A DNA stretch of 64,000 nt from Stenotrophomonas ginsengisoli (GCF_001431485.1 NZ_LDJM01000018.1:62001-126000); one strand, 5' to 3'. Shown: positions 15,005 through 24,665, counted from the stretch's first letter. Program-made: numbers and translations. The notes: generated by a model not told the origin, from the letters alone.

Positions 15005-16467
15005 ATCGGTTCACGGGTCCGGGTGGCGGCCAGGTGCCACAGGTGCAGGACGGCATAGGCGCGCCATGGGCGCCAGGCCTGGGAATGTTGCTCGGTGCGG
15101 GCCTGGCTCAGCCGTTGGCCCTGGCCGATGACCTGCTGCAGCACCAGGTCGCCGGCAGGGAAGGCATCGGGCTGGCCGAGTGCGCGCAGGGCGATGTAGT
15201 GCGCGGTCCAGGCGCCGATGCCGGGCAGGGCAGTGGCGCGTGCGATGAACCCGGGCAGGGACTGGCCCCGGCTGAAATCCAGCTGGCCGTCCAGGCAGGC
15301 CCGGGCCAGGCTGCGCAGGGTGGCAGCGCGGCTGCGCGGCAGGCCGATCTGTTCCAGGGGGGCGTTGGCCAGTTGCGCCGGGTCGGGAAAGCGCCGATCC
15401 AGCCCGGCCGGCATCCCCGGCAGATGGGTGCCGTACTGGTCCAGCAGGCGCCGGGCCAGGGTGGTGGCCGCGCTCACGCTGACCTGTTGCCCCAACACCG
15501 CGCGCACCGCCACTTCGAAGCCGTCCCAGCCACCGGGGATGCGCAGCCCCGGACGGGCGGCAATGCCTTGGGCCAGCAAGGGGTCGCGTTGCAGGCAGGC
15601 ATGCACCGTGTCCAGGTCGGCCTCCAGGTCGAACATCTGCCGGACCCGTGCCACCACGCCGGGGATGGCCGCCGCCGCGGTGTCGCCCAGTTCCAGCAGC
15701 AGTTCGTGCTGCTGGCTGCTGGCACGTACGCCGATGATGCTGGGCTTGCCGTCCACCACGATCACCCGGCGGTAATGCTGCGCCTCTATCAGTTCGATCC
15801 CGGGCACGCTGCGCTTGTCCAGGAAGGCCAGCATGGCCGCAAAATCCAGTGGCGGCCGCCAGGCCAGGCGCAGCACCGGTTGGCCGCTGTTGATCGCCGT
15901 GGACTGCCGGCGCAGCGCCGATGGCGGCATGTGGCAGGCCGCGGCGAAGGCGGCATTGAAACGCCGCAGGCTGTTGAAGCCGGCCGCCTCGGCAATCTCG
16001 GTGATGCCCAGGCCGGTTTCGCTGAGCAGCTGCTTGGCCAGCAGCAAGCGGTTGTTGCGGTGCAGTTGGTGCGCAGTGGCGCCGAGTTGCTGGACGAAAA
16101 TGCGTTGCAGCTGACGTGGCCCCAGGCCAACGGCACGGGCCAGCGCGTCGCTGGACTGATGCTGCAGGAAACCGTCATTGACCAGGGCCAGGGCGCGTTG
16201 CAGGGTCTGGTCGTGCTGCCGGCCTGCATTGGCCGGGGACAGCTCCGGCCGGCAGCGCAGGCAAGGCCGGTAACCGGCCGCCGCGGCCGCTGCCGCACTG
16301 GGGTAGTACGCAACGTTGCGCGGCTGCGCCGGTGGTGCCGGGCAGACCGGGCGGCAGTAGATGCCGGTGGTGCGCACGGCGGTGTAGAACAGGCCGTCAA
16401 AACGCGCATCACGGGCCCGTCGGGCCTGTTCGCATTGGGTCGGGCTGGGCAGGGCGGCAGCGTGCAT
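15001..16467 (-). CDS. alkA: Ada-type regulator fused to AlkA 3-methyladenine DNA glycosylase
   Basis: A 488-residue fusion protein. The N-terminal Ada domain has zinc ligands C38, C42, C69 and C72 (IYCRPVC ... CLRC); C38 is the position that accepts methyl groups from phosphotriesters in E. coli Ada. An AraC-type helix-turn-helix follows (about 90-190), then the AlkA N-terminal domain and the HhH-GPD glycosylase (LPGIGAWTAHYIALRALGQPDAFPAGD) with catalytic Asp in the last motif. One protein can thus sense methylation, activate transcription and excise bases. The ATG at 16467 was chosen; a GTG at 16494 is possible. It is four-base coupled to ogt. Confidence 0.93.
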   Translation of the reverse strand: MHAAALPSPTQCEQARRARDARFDGLFYTAVRTTGIYCRPVCPAPPAQPRNVAYYPSAAAAAAAGYRPCLRCRPELSPANAGRQHDQTLQRALALVNDGFLQHQSSDALARAVGLGPRQLQRIFVQQLGATAHQLHRNNRLLLAKQLLSETGLGITEIAEAAGFNSLRRFNAAFAAACHMPPSALRRQSTAINSGQPVLRLAWRPPLDFAAMLAFLDKRSVPGIELIEAQHYRRVIVVDGKPSIIGVRASSQQHELLLELGDTAAAAIPGVVARVRQMFDLEADLDTVHACLQRDPLLAQGIAARPGLRIPGGWDGFEVAVRAVLGQQVSVSAATTLARRLLDQYGTHLPGMPAGLDRRFPDPAQLANAPLEQIGLPRSRAATLRSLARACLDGQLDFSRGQSLPGFIARATALPGIGAWTAHYIALRALGQPDAFPAGDLVLQQVIGQGQRLSQARTEQHSQAWRPWRAYAVLHLWHLAATRTREPI

Positions 16468-16630
16468 GGGGGCAGTGTAAGGGCCGGCCGGCACCGCCGC
16501 TGGCCGTTTTCAGACAGCAATGCCGACGGCCGCACACAGACCCGGTTGCGGTGTTCTATGCTGCCAGCGCCGGGTTGTGCCGGCCGCGATTACCGTCGGT
16601 AGTGGCGCCTTGAGGATGATCACGGAGTTG

Positions 16631-17173
16631 ATGATGCGTTCGATGCTGTCTGTCGTGTTCTCTGCCGCCCTGGTGGCCACGCCCTTGCTGGCCTGGGGCC
16701 AGACGGCCGCCCCGCGGACTCCGGCCCCGGCGCCGACGCCGGCTGTAACCACCGCAAGCCCTGCAGCCAGCGCGGCCAGCGCACAGCAGCGCGAGGCTCT
16801 GGTCCGTCAGGATGCCCAGATGTCGGCTGCAGCGACCCAGGTGGCCAGCCTGATCGATGCCGGGCGTGCCGGCGAGGTCTGGGACGGGGCGTCGGAGGTG
16901 ATGCGCAAGGCGGCCAGCCGCGCCGATTTCATCCAGGCCATGGGCGCTGACCGGCAGCGTCTGGGGGCGTTGGCCCAGCGTGCCCAGCCCAGCGTGACCC
17001 GGGTCCAGTACACGGCCGGCGGTGCGGTGCCGCAGGGGCTGTATCTGAATGTGAGTTTTGCCACCCGTTTTGCCAACAGTGCACAGCCGGTGCGCGAGCT
17101 GGTGTCCTTCCGTCTGGATGAGGACCGTACCTGGCGTGTTTCCGGCTACAGCGTGCGCCCGGTCGGGCAGTGA
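16631..17173 (+). CDS. Secreted DUF4019-like protein
   Basis: A 180-residue exported protein with a signal peptide (MMRSMLSVVFSAALVATPLLAWGQ), then a Pro/Ala linker to about residue 50, then a compact domain with AGRAGEVWDGAS and the closing ERTW-like segment DRTWRVSGYSV. This is the pattern of DUF4019, a periplasmic domain of unknown function. The start at 16631 follows GGAG by five bases, and upstream codons would not give a signal peptide. It lies 91 bases before the FAD hydroxylase gene, with no evident terminator between. Confidence 0.75.
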   Translation: MMRSMLSVVFSAALVATPLLAWGQTAAPRTPAPAPTPAVTTASPAASAASAQQREALVRQDAQMSAAATQVASLIDAGRAGEVWDGASEVMRKAASRADFIQAMGADRQRLGALAQRAQPSVTRVQYTAGGAVPQGLYLNVSFATRFANSAQPVRELVSFRLDEDRTWRVSGYSVRPVGQ

Positions 17174-17264
17174 CCGCTGGCCCGGGCCGGCCCTGATCCA
17201 GATCAAGGCCGGCGGGGCCAAGCGCACTTAACGTGGTGCGCTGTCGTGGTGCAAGGAGTGGTGT

Positions 17265-18428
17265 GTGGACAAGGTGGATGTGGCAATCATCGGTGCCGGC
17301 CCGGTCGGTTTGAGCCTGGTCAACCTGTTGGCCGGCAGCGGCCTGGCGCTGGCGGTGATCGAGCAGCAACCCACCGGGCGATTGTCCAGCCCGGCCTTCG
17401 ATGGCCGCGAGATCGCCTTGACCCATGCCTCGCGCAGCTGGCTGGAGCAGGCCGGGATCTGGCAGCAGCTGGACCCGGCGGCGATCTGGCCGTTGCGCCA
17501 GGCCAGCGTACGCGACCGCCATCTGCCGTTCGCGCTGGATGTGGACAACCAGCGTGATCCGGCCGGCGCGCCGCTGGGCTGGCTGGTGTCCAACTGGCGC
17601 ATCCGCCAGGCCGCCTGGGAGGCGGCCAGCCAGCATGAAGGCTGGCAGCTGCATGCAGGCGTTGGCCTGGAAGGGTTGCAGCGGCAGGCCGATGGCTGGC
17701 TGCTGCGGCTCGCCGATGGCCGGCAACTGCACGCGGCAACGGTGATTGCGGCGGACAGCCGCTTCTCGTCCAGCCGCCGCCTGCTCGGGGTGGGGGCGCG
17801 CAGCCGCGACCATGGCACGGCCATGGTGGTATGCAACATGCGCATCGAAAAAGACCACCAGCAGGTGGCCTGGGAATGGTTTGGCGATGGCTGCACGCGT
17901 GCGCTGCTGCCGTTGCAGCCGGGTGTGGCCTCGGCCGTGGTGACATTGCCGATGGCCCGGGCCCAGGCCCTGGCCGGCCTGGATGAGCAGGCCTTCGGCA
18001 AGCAGGTGCAGGCGCTGTTCCAGTCACGCTGGGGGGGCATGCAGGCCTGCTCCAGCGCGCATCTGTATCCGATGGTGACCGTGTATGCCGACCGTTTCGC
18101 CGGGCCGGGTTTTGCCTTGGCCGGTGATGCGGCCGTGGGCATGCATCCGGTCACCGCGCATGGCTTCAACTTCGGCCTGCGCAGCGCCGGTGTGCTGGCC
18201 CGGGCCCTGCGCGGCAGCGGAGGCCCGGCCGCGCGCGATGCGGCGCTGGCGCGCTATGCACGCGAGCACCGCCTGGCCACGGCGCCGCTGTTCACTGCCA
18301 CCGGCGTGGTGGCCGGCCTGTTTGCCGATTCACGCTGGCCGGCGCGGCTGGCCCGGGGCGGGGCGATGGCCCTGGCCTCGTCGATGCCGCCGTTCCGGCA
18401 GCTGCTGCGCAGCCACTTGACCGGCTGA
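17265..18428 (+). CDS. UbiH/UbiM/VisC-family FAD-dependent hydroxylase
   Basis: A flavin monooxygenase of 387 residues of the ubiquinone-hydroxylase type. The Rossmann dinucleotide site VAIIGAGPVGLSLVNLLAGSG is at the N-terminus. The second FAD motif is FALAGDAAVGMHPVTAHGFNFGLRSAG, with the GD and the H-P-x-x-x-x-G-x-N residues of UbiH/COQ6 proteins. GTG start at 17265 is preceded by AAGGAG. Relatives hydroxylate ubiquinone precursors (C1, C5 or C6). Xanthomonadaceae carry a UbiM-type enzyme, which is a possible identity, but no neighbour supports a specific position. Confidence 0.82.
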   Translation: MDKVDVAIIGAGPVGLSLVNLLAGSGLALAVIEQQPTGRLSSPAFDGREIALTHASRSWLEQAGIWQQLDPAAIWPLRQASVRDRHLPFALDVDNQRDPAGAPLGWLVSNWRIRQAAWEAASQHEGWQLHAGVGLEGLQRQADGWLLRLADGRQLHAATVIAADSRFSSSRRLLGVGARSRDHGTAMVVCNMRIEKDHQQVAWEWFGDGCTRALLPLQPGVASAVVTLPMARAQALAGLDEQAFGKQVQALFQSRWGGMQACSSAHLYPMVTVYADRFAGPGFALAGDAAVGMHPVTAHGFNFGLRSAGVLARALRGSGGPAARDAALARYAREHRLATAPLFTATGVVAGLFADSRWPARLARGGAMALASSMPPFRQLLRSHLTG

Positions 18429-18474
18429 ACGCCGCCGGCCGGGCGCCGCGTCGATGCGTCGGCGCGGCCTGGGT

Positions 18475-18693
18475 TCAGGCTGCTTCGATCAGGATCCGGG
18501 TCTCGCCGAACTGCACCACCTGGCCCAGACGGATCTTGCAGGCCTTGCGGGTCTCCACCTGGCCGTCCACGGTGACCAGGCCCTCGTCGATGACGACCTT
18601 GGCTTCACCGCCGCTGCTGACCAGGTCGGTGAGCTTGAGCAGGGACTTGAGTTCGATGTAGTCGCCATCAAGGGCGAATGCGAGGGTGATCAT
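18475..18693 (-). CDS. S4-domain RNA-binding protein, YbcJ-like
   Basis: A 72-residue protein that is essentially a single S4-like RNA-binding domain: LKSLLKLTDLVSSGGEAKVVIDEGLVTVDGQVETRKACKI, the YbcJ/YaaA pattern. Ribosome-associated roles are proposed for relatives, but function is not established. Reading the minus strand, a GATAAT hexamer (18726-18731) 32 bases upstream of the start is a fair -10 element, although no good -35 was found. It is divergent from the DEAD-box helicase gene with a 201-base gap. Confidence 0.85.
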   Translation of the reverse strand: MITLAFALDGDYIELKSLLKLTDLVSSGGEAKVVIDEGLVTVDGQVETRKACKIRLGQVVQFGETRILIEAA

Positions 18694-18894
18694 GCTGTCG
18701 TTAACGCTGCGGTTGGGAGAAATGCATTATCCTCTCAAACCTTAGGGTCTAACCGTACTTCCGGCGTGCAGCGGTAGGGCCTGATTCCACAACTGCCCTG
18801 ACCGAGTTCCTGACCGATACCGCGCAGGGCGCTCTTATGCGCCTTATCCCGCCCGTTGCCGCTTCCGGCAATGGTGCATCCCGGAGTTACCCCC

Positions 18895-20964
18895 ATGTCG
18901 CAAGAAACCCCCTCCCTGCGTTTTGCAGATCTTGGCCTGTCCGATGCTGTGATGCAGGCCGTGGCCACCATTGGCTACGAAACCCCGTCGCCGATCCAGG
19001 CTGCCACCATTCCGGCCATGCTCGAAGGCCGTGACGTGCTGGGCCAGGCCCAGACCGGTACCGGCAAGACCGGCGCCTTCGCCCTGCCGGTGCTGTCCAA
19101 CATCGACATGAACGCGCACAAGCCGCAGGTGCTGGTGCTGGCCCCGACCCGTGAGCTGGCCATCCAGGTCGCCGAAGCCTTCCAGAGCTACTCCGCTTCG
19201 ATGCCGGGCTTCCGCGTGCTGCCGGTCTACGGCGGCCAGCCCTATGGCCTGCAGCTGTCGGCCCTGCGCCGTGGCGTGCACGTGGTGGTCGGTACCCCGG
19301 GCCGCGTGATCGACCATCTGGACCGTGGCACCCTGGACCTGTCCGAGCTGAAGACCCTGGTCCTGGACGAAGCCGACGAAATGCTGCGCATGGGCTTCAT
19401 CGACGACGTCGAAGCCGTGCTGAAGAAGCTGCCGGAGCAGCGTCAGGTGGCCCTGTTCTCGGCCACCATGCCCTCGGCCATCCGTCGCATCGCCCAGACC
19501 TACCTGCGCGAGCCGGTGGAAGTGACCATCGCCTCCAAGACCACCACCAGTGCCAACATCCGCCAGCGTTACTGGTGGGTGGCCGGCATGCACAAGCTCG
19601 ATGCGCTGACCCGCATCCTGGAAGTGGAAACCTACGATGCGATGATCATCTTCGCCCGTACCAAGGCAGGCACCGAAGAACTGGCAGAGAAGCTGCAGGC
19701 CCGTGGCCTGGCTGCTGCCGCCATCAACGGTGACATGCAGCAGGCCCAGCGCGAGCGCGCCGTCGGCCAGCTCAAGGAAGGCAAGCTGGACATCCTGGTC
19801 GCCACCGACGTGGCTGCCCGTGGTCTGGACGTGGAGCGCATCACCCACGTGCTGAACTACGACATCCCGTACGACACCGAAAGCTACGTGCACCGTATCG
19901 GCCGTACCGGTCGTGCCGGCCGCAGTGGCGAGGCCATCCTGTTCGTGACCCCGCGCGAGAAGGGCATGCTGCGTTCGATCGAGCGCGCCACCCGTCAGCC
20001 GATCGAGGAAATGCAGCTGCCGACGGTTGAAGCGGTCAACGAGAACCGCGTCAACAAGTTCCTGGGCCGCATCAGCACCGAGCTGGAGAACGAGCACGGC
20101 CTGAAGTTCTTCCGCGAAATGCTGGAGACCTATTGCAACGAAAACCAGGCCAATCCGCTGGACGTGGCCGCCGCGCTGGCCCGCCAGCTGCAGGGTGATA
20201 CCCCGTTCCTGCTGACCCCGCCGGTGCGCCAGCCGCGCAGCGAGCGTCCGGAACGTGCCCCGCGCGAAGGCGGTTTCACCCGTGCTGCCGACCGTTTCGA
20301 CCGTGGTGAGCGCCATGAGCGCAGCCAGGGCCGTTTTGACCGTCCCGAGCGCGGTGAGCGTTTTGAACGCGGCCCGCGTGAAGATCGCTTCGGCGGCCAG
20401 GAAGAGCGTCCGCGCCGCGAGCCGGCACCGCGTGGCAACCCGGAAAACGGCATGGAAACCTTCCGTATCGAGGTCGGTTACCGCCACGGTGTGAAGCCGG
20501 GCAACATCGTCGGCGCCATTGCCAACGAAGCCGGTCTGGAAAGCCGTTTCATCGGCCGTATCGACATCCATGACGAACACTCGGTGCTGGACCTGCCGGC
20601 GGACATGCCGTCTGACGTGCTCGGCCACCTGCAGAAGGTCTGGGTTGCCGGCCAGCAGCTGAAGATGCAGCGCATCGATGCCGAACAGGCACGTGCCGAT
20701 GCCGAAGCCAAGGCGCGTGCACCGCGTCCGAGCTTCGAGCGTGGCCCGCGCGAGGGTGGCTTCGAACGCGGCCCGCGTGCCCCGCGTGAGGGTGGTTTCG
20801 AGCGTGGTCCGCGTGCCCCGCGTGAAGGTGGTTTCGAGCGTGGCCCGCGTGCCCCGCGCGAAGGTGGCTTTGATGCCCGTCCGCCGCGTCGCGAAGGTGG
20901 TTTCGAGCGTGGCCCGGGTGCCGGTCCGCGTGGCCCGCGCGGCCGTGGCCCGCGTGAGTTCTGA
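18895..20964 (+). CDS. deaD: ATP-dependent DEAD-box RNA helicase DeaD/CsdA
   Basis: An RNA helicase of 689 residues used in ribosome assembly and cold adaptation in relatives. Motifs in order: Q motif (YETPSPIQ), Walker A AQTGTGKT (52-59), PTRELA, GTPGR, DEAD (158-161), SAT, and HRIGRTGR in the second RecA domain. A DbpA-type RNA-binding domain follows (FRIEVGYRHGVKPGNIVGAI ... HLQKVWVAGQQL). The end is an Arg/Gly-rich tail with three copies of FERGPRAPREGG plus diverged units, likely unstructured and RNA-binding. The start at 18895 has CCGGAG upstream. The 200-base leader could host cold-shock control as in E. coli, which is inference. Confidence 0.93.
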   Translation: MSQETPSLRFADLGLSDAVMQAVATIGYETPSPIQAATIPAMLEGRDVLGQAQTGTGKTGAFALPVLSNIDMNAHKPQVLVLAPTRELAIQVAEAFQSYSASMPGFRVLPVYGGQPYGLQLSALRRGVHVVVGTPGRVIDHLDRGTLDLSELKTLVLDEADEMLRMGFIDDVEAVLKKLPEQRQVALFSATMPSAIRRIAQTYLREPVEVTIASKTTTSANIRQRYWWVAGMHKLDALTRILEVETYDAMIIFARTKAGTEELAEKLQARGLAAAAINGDMQQAQRERAVGQLKEGKLDILVATDVAARGLDVERITHVLNYDIPYDTESYVHRIGRTGRAGRSGEAILFVTPREKGMLRSIERATRQPIEEMQLPTVEAVNENRVNKFLGRISTELENEHGLKFFREMLETYCNENQANPLDVAAALARQLQGDTPFLLTPPVRQPRSERPERAPREGGFTRAADRFDRGERHERSQGRFDRPERGERFERGPREDRFGGQEERPRREPAPRGNPENGMETFRIEVGYRHGVKPGNIVGAIANEAGLESRFIGRIDIHDEHSVLDLPADMPSDVLGHLQKVWVAGQQLKMQRIDAEQARADAEAKARAPRPSFERGPREGGFERGPRAPREGGFERGPRAPREGGFERGPRAPREGGFDARPPRREGGFERGPGAGPRGPRGRGPREF
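20734..20868 (+). repeat. Tandem coding repeat in deaD tail
   Basis: One 27-base and three successive 36-base units encode FERGPREGG and three copies of FERGPRAPREGG. The units are nearly identical at DNA level, so copy number may vary between strains by slippage or recombination. Confidence 0.85.
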
Positions 20965-20983
20965 GCATTGAGCTGAGGTAATG

Positions 20984-21010
20984 AAAACGGCGCCGGATGG
21001 CGCCGTTTTC
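20984..21010 (+). terminator. Rho-independent terminator after deaD
   Basis: Perfect stem AAAACGGCGCC / GGCGCCGTTTT with a four-base loop, 19 bases after the deaD stop; its closing strand supplies the short T-run. Confidence 0.88.
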
Positions 21011-21147
21011 ATTCCGGCATGCGTGCCCATGCACGACACTGCTGTGCAGCGCCACTCAAGGCGCGCGGGCAGGGGCCGATGTCATGGTTGCTGCGGCCGG
21101 AATTGACCATGTGGTGCAGGGGGCTGGGGTTGAGATCAACGGACGGA

Positions 21148-22794
21148 ATGTGTGTTTCTGACGGAACTTGCCGGCAGCGCTGGGCCTGTGCCCTGTTGCT
21201 GGCCTTGCTGGCCTGCCTGCTGCCGTCCACGCTGCTGGCCCAGGGCTGGTCCACGGCCTCCTTCGAGCGCGGTTACGTGCTCGAAGGCCAGGCCAGTGAC
21301 CACCTGGACCCGCAGCGCGGCTGCGATCCGGATGTCATCGGCCGGCTTGACCACCAGGCCCAGCTGATGCCGCCACCCGGTGGCTGGCCCGGTTCGCCAC
21401 AGGCGGTACTGGTGGCCAACGTGTTTGCCGGCGAGGTGATGATTGCCCATGGGCAACGCGTCACCTGCGGGCTGATGTCCGATGCGCGCACGCGCGATTC
21501 GCGCTTCCGCAGCAGTGTCGGCCAGGTCGTGGTGCCGGCCGCCGGCAACCTGGAGCCGATCGTGGTGGCCTGGCAATCACCGATACGGCCGGAGTGGATA
21601 CCCACCATCATGCTCGGCGGGCCCAGCCCGCTGCAGCAGCAGGACACCGCGCGCCTGCTGGTGCGGGCGGCGTGCATGGCCGTCACCCTGGCCCTGGCCC
21701 TGAGCGCCCTGCTGGGCTGGATGGCCAGCCGTGACCGCATGTTCCTGCTCTACACCGCCAGTTGTGTGGTGTTTTTCATCTGGCAGGCCCTGATCACAGG
21801 CCTGTTCGGCTACCCCTATCCGTGGCTGCCGGTGGGCGACTGGGCGGTGCAGTGGCAGGCGGCCACCAGCCTGATGACCACCGCCCTGATGCTGGCTGGC
21901 CTGTGGTGGCTGTGCGGCGGCCTGCGACTGTTGCCCGGCTCGGGCAAGGTGGTGGGGCGTCTGTTGCAGCTGGTGCTGCTGCTCAGCCTGGGGGCGATGC
22001 TGTTGCCGGAAGCGGCGTTCTCCATGTTTGCCATCGCACCGCAGGTGCTGATGACCCTGGGCGCGGTGCTGGTGGTGGGCATGGCCTTGCTGGCACAGCT
22101 GCGTGGCATGCGTGATGGCCTGCTTGGCTGGCTGGGGCTGGCACCGTTCCTGGTGCTGGTGGCGGGCGAGCTGCTCGGTGCGCGCTGGCTGGTGCTGTAC
22201 CGGATCGAGGCGTTGCAGCTGGTGGCCACCTGGTTGCTGCTGATCACCGCCTTTGCCTTCAATCGCCGCCTGGGCCTGCTGCGCGAGCAGCGCGACCAGA
22301 TGCAGCGTCTGGCCGATACCGATGGCCTGACCGGCCTGCCCAACCGGCGCGTGGGCCTGCAGCGGCTGGGCCTGCTGATCGGCCAGGCCGGTGACCGTGG
22401 CCTGCTCTCGGTGGGCTTTGTCGATGTGGACCACTTCAAGGCCATCAACGATACCTACGGTCATGACGTCGGTGACAAGGTGCTGGTGGAAGTGGCACGG
22501 GTGATGTCCGAATCGGTGCGCAGTGATGACGTGGTGCGCATGGGCGGGGAGGAATTCCTGGTCATGCTGCCCGGGGTGGACCTGGCTGGGGCGCAGGCGC
22601 GCATGCAGCAGATCGGCGAGCAGCTGGCGCATATCCAGCTGCGCTCCACTGCACCGGGGCTGCTGGTCACCGCCAGCATCGGCGTGGCCCAGTACCACCC
22701 CGGTGATGTGGACATGACCGCGCTGCTGCGGCGTGCCGACCAGGCCATGTACGCGGCCAAGCAGCAGGGCCGCAACCAGGTGTTTGCGGCCTGA
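21148..22794 (+). CDS. Membrane-bound diguanylate cyclase (GGDEF)
   Basis: An enzyme of about 548 residues that makes cyclic di-GMP. A signal-like first helix (ALLLALLACLLPSTLLAQG) leads into a periplasmic domain of about 150 residues. Some seven or eight membrane helices follow, then a C-terminal GGDEF domain. The latter has DTDGLTGLPNRR, the metal-binding DVDHFKAIND, and an intact active-site loop MGGEEF, so it should be catalytic. The layout recalls 7TM sensor cyclases. The start is uncertain: ATG codons at 21019, 21079 and 21109 are also in frame, and none has a strong ribosome site. It stands alone after the deaD terminator. Confidence 0.88.
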   Translation: MCVSDGTCRQRWACALLLALLACLLPSTLLAQGWSTASFERGYVLEGQASDHLDPQRGCDPDVIGRLDHQAQLMPPPGGWPGSPQAVLVANVFAGEVMIAHGQRVTCGLMSDARTRDSRFRSSVGQVVVPAAGNLEPIVVAWQSPIRPEWIPTIMLGGPSPLQQQDTARLLVRAACMAVTLALALSALLGWMASRDRMFLLYTASCVVFFIWQALITGLFGYPYPWLPVGDWAVQWQAATSLMTTALMLAGLWWLCGGLRLLPGSGKVVGRLLQLVLLLSLGAMLLPEAAFSMFAIAPQVLMTLGAVLVVGMALLAQLRGMRDGLLGWLGLAPFLVLVAGELLGARWLVLYRIEALQLVATWLLLITAFAFNRRLGLLREQRDQMQRLADTDGLTGLPNRRVGLQRLGLLIGQAGDRGLLSVGFVDVDHFKAINDTYGHDVGDKVLVEVARVMSESVRSDDVVRMGGEEFLVMLPGVDLAGAQARMQQIGEQLAHIQLRSTAPGLLVTASIGVAQYHPGDVDMTALLRRADQAMYAAKQQGRNQVFAA

Positions 22795-22847
22795 ATCCGC
22801 ACCTCCGGCATTGGTCCGATGACCGGTGCATCAGTGATAATGCAGAG

Positions 22848-23570
22848 ATGACCAACCGACTCAACAAACACATCGCCGAAACCGGCTACTGCTCGCGCCG
22901 CGAGGCTGATCGCCTGATCAGCGCACGCCGCGTCACCGTCAACGGCAAGCCGGCGACGATGAGCGCCCAGGTGGACGAAGGCGACACCGTGCTGGTGGAT
23001 GGCCAGCCGCTGCGTGCGCGCGCCGTGGTCAAGGCCACCGGCCGGCGCCATGTCTACATCGCCCTGAACAAGCCGGTGGGCATCACCTGCACCACCGAGA
23101 GCGAGGTCAAGGGCAACATCGTGGACTTTGTCGGCCATGAGCAGCGCATCTTCCCGATCGGCCGCCTGGACAAGGATTCGGAAGGCCTGATCCTGCTCAC
23201 CAGCAACGGCGACATCGTCAACCAGATCCTGCGCTCGGAAAACAAGAAGCAGAAGGAATACCTGGTCGAGGTCAACAAGCCGGTCACCGACGAGTTCCTG
23301 CGTGGCATGGCCCGCGGGGTACGCATCCATGACCAGATGACCCTGCCGTGCCGTACCTCGCGCATTGCCAAGTACGGTTTCCGCATCACCCTGGAGCAGG
23401 GCCTGAACCGGCAGATCCGCCTGATGGCCGCCGAGTTCGGTTACCGCGTGACCCAGCTGCGCCGGGTGCGCATCGACAACGTCAAGCTGGCCCCGCTCAA
23501 GCTGGGCCAGTGGCGCAACCTGACCGACCAGGAACTGCGCGGGCTGTTGCCGGGCAACGTGCAGTTCTGA
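22848..23570 (+). CDS. rluF: 23S rRNA pseudouridine-2604 synthase RluF
   Basis: A cytoplasmic RNA-modifying enzyme of 240 residues. The S4 domain (1-60, RLNKHIAETGYCSRREADRLI) binds RNA, and the RsuA/RluF catalytic domain has GRLDKDSEGLILLT with catalytic Asp108. The segments NKKQKEYLVEVNKPVTDEFLRGM and QGLNRQIRLMAAEFGYRV follow E. coli RluF closely, more so than RluB or RluE. It is 53 bases downstream of the diguanylate cyclase gene and ends at a strong hairpin. Confidence 0.88.
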   Translation: MTNRLNKHIAETGYCSRREADRLISARRVTVNGKPATMSAQVDEGDTVLVDGQPLRARAVVKATGRRHVYIALNKPVGITCTTESEVKGNIVDFVGHEQRIFPIGRLDKDSEGLILLTSNGDIVNQILRSENKKQKEYLVEVNKPVTDEFLRGMARGVRIHDQMTLPCRTSRIAKYGFRITLEQGLNRQIRLMAAEFGYRVTQLRRVRIDNVKLAPLKLGQWRNLTDQELRGLLPGNVQF

Positions 23571-23595
23571 GGCGGCCGCAGGCCGCGTCACAAAC

Positions 23596-23626
23596 CAACA
23601 AGGGCGCCATCACGGCGCCCTTGTTG
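23596..23626. terminator. Shared terminator between rluF and DMT exporter genes
   Basis: Perfect 13-bp stem CAACAAGGGCGCC / GGCGCCCTTGTTG with a five-base loop, between convergent genes. T content is short on both sides. Confidence 0.8.
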
Positions 23627-23650
23627 CATCCACGCTTGTAGCATCCGCGC

Positions 23651-24559
23651 TCAGAGCGCCAGCCGACGCCTTGCCAGGGCCCCGCGCAGCGGGTCGTAGA
23701 AGACCACGGCCAGGATCAGGCCGACACCGACATAGAAGGCGCTGGTCAGTTCGCGCTGTTCGCCCAGCAGGATCATCGCCAGCACGATGGCGTAGATCGG
23801 TTCCAGGTTGGTCACCAGCTGCACGGTGTAGGCCGACAGCTGCTTCAGCGCGACCAGGCACAGGGCGAACGGCAGCAGGGTGCAGACGATGGACAGCAGC
23901 AGCAACAGGGCACCATCGCGCAGGTCCGGCACTACCCACAGGTTGCTGGCCAGGGCCGGGAACAGGCTGGGCAGCAGCGGCGCGATCAGGGTCAGCAGCA
24001 CGGTACCGGCGCCCAGTTCCAGCGCGGTCACGGTCAGCGCATCACCACGCCCGGCCATGCGCTTGTTGAGCGAGCCAAACACCGCCACCAGGAAGGCCGA
24101 GGCGGCGCCTACCGCCACGCCCAGGCGCATGCCGTCGGGGACCCCGCCCACCACCAGGGCCACGCCGGGCAGCACCGCCACCCCCAGGGCCAGTTCGCGT
24201 GCCTTGAACGGGCGCTTGGCCAGCCAGGGTTCGACCACCGCGGTAAAGGCCGGCGCCAAGGCAATGCAGGTGGCCGCCACCGAGGCATTGGCCAGCTTGA
24301 CCGCGCCGTAGAAGGTGAGCCAGTGCAGGGCGACCAGGGCGCCGATCAGGCTGTAACCGGCCAGGTCCTTGCCGGACATGGCCCGCAGGCCGCGCCAGAC
24401 CCGCGGCAACACGGCCAGGGCGGCCACCACGATCAGCATCCGCCACCACACCAACGGCAGGGCATCCAGGCTGATCAGTTTGCCCAGGATGGCCGTGACA
24501 CCCCAGAGCAGCACGCACAGATGGATCTGCAGGTGCGCAGTACGCAATTGTTGACTCAT
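23651..24559 (-). CDS. DMT-family (EamA) transporter
   Basis: An inner-membrane protein of 302 residues with ten hydrophobic segments arranged as two EamA repeats (about residues 10-140 and 150-290). The second repeat ends with [22 protein letters not shown], the typical helix-9/10 motif. EamA proteins export metabolites or amino acids, but the substrate cannot be inferred. ATG at 24559 was chosen because the upstream codons are Arg-rich and unlike the family. It is divergent from the RraA-like gene. Confidence 0.85.
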   Translation of the reverse strand: MSQQLRTAHLQIHLCVLLWGVTAILGKLISLDALPLVWWRMLIVVAALAVLPRVWRGLRAMSGKDLAGYSLIGALVALHWLTFYGAVKLANASVAATCIALAPAFTAVVEPWLAKRPFKARELALGVAVLPGVALVVGGVPDGMRLGVAVGAASAFLVAVFGSLNKRMAGRGDALTVTALELGAGTVLLTLIAPLLPSLFPALASNLWVVPDLRDGALLLLLSIVCTLLPFALCLVALKQLSAYTVQLVTNLEPIYAIVLAMILLGEQRELTSAFYVGVGLILAVVFYDPLRGALARRRLAL

Positions 24560-24665
24560 TGCCCATTGTCGCTGTTTGCGCCGCCGCTGCCGAGGGTGCC
24601 GGTGGTCATCCTCGTCAGCAATGCAGGTGGCAGTTACCATCAGGGACTGCCACTGGAGCGCTGCC

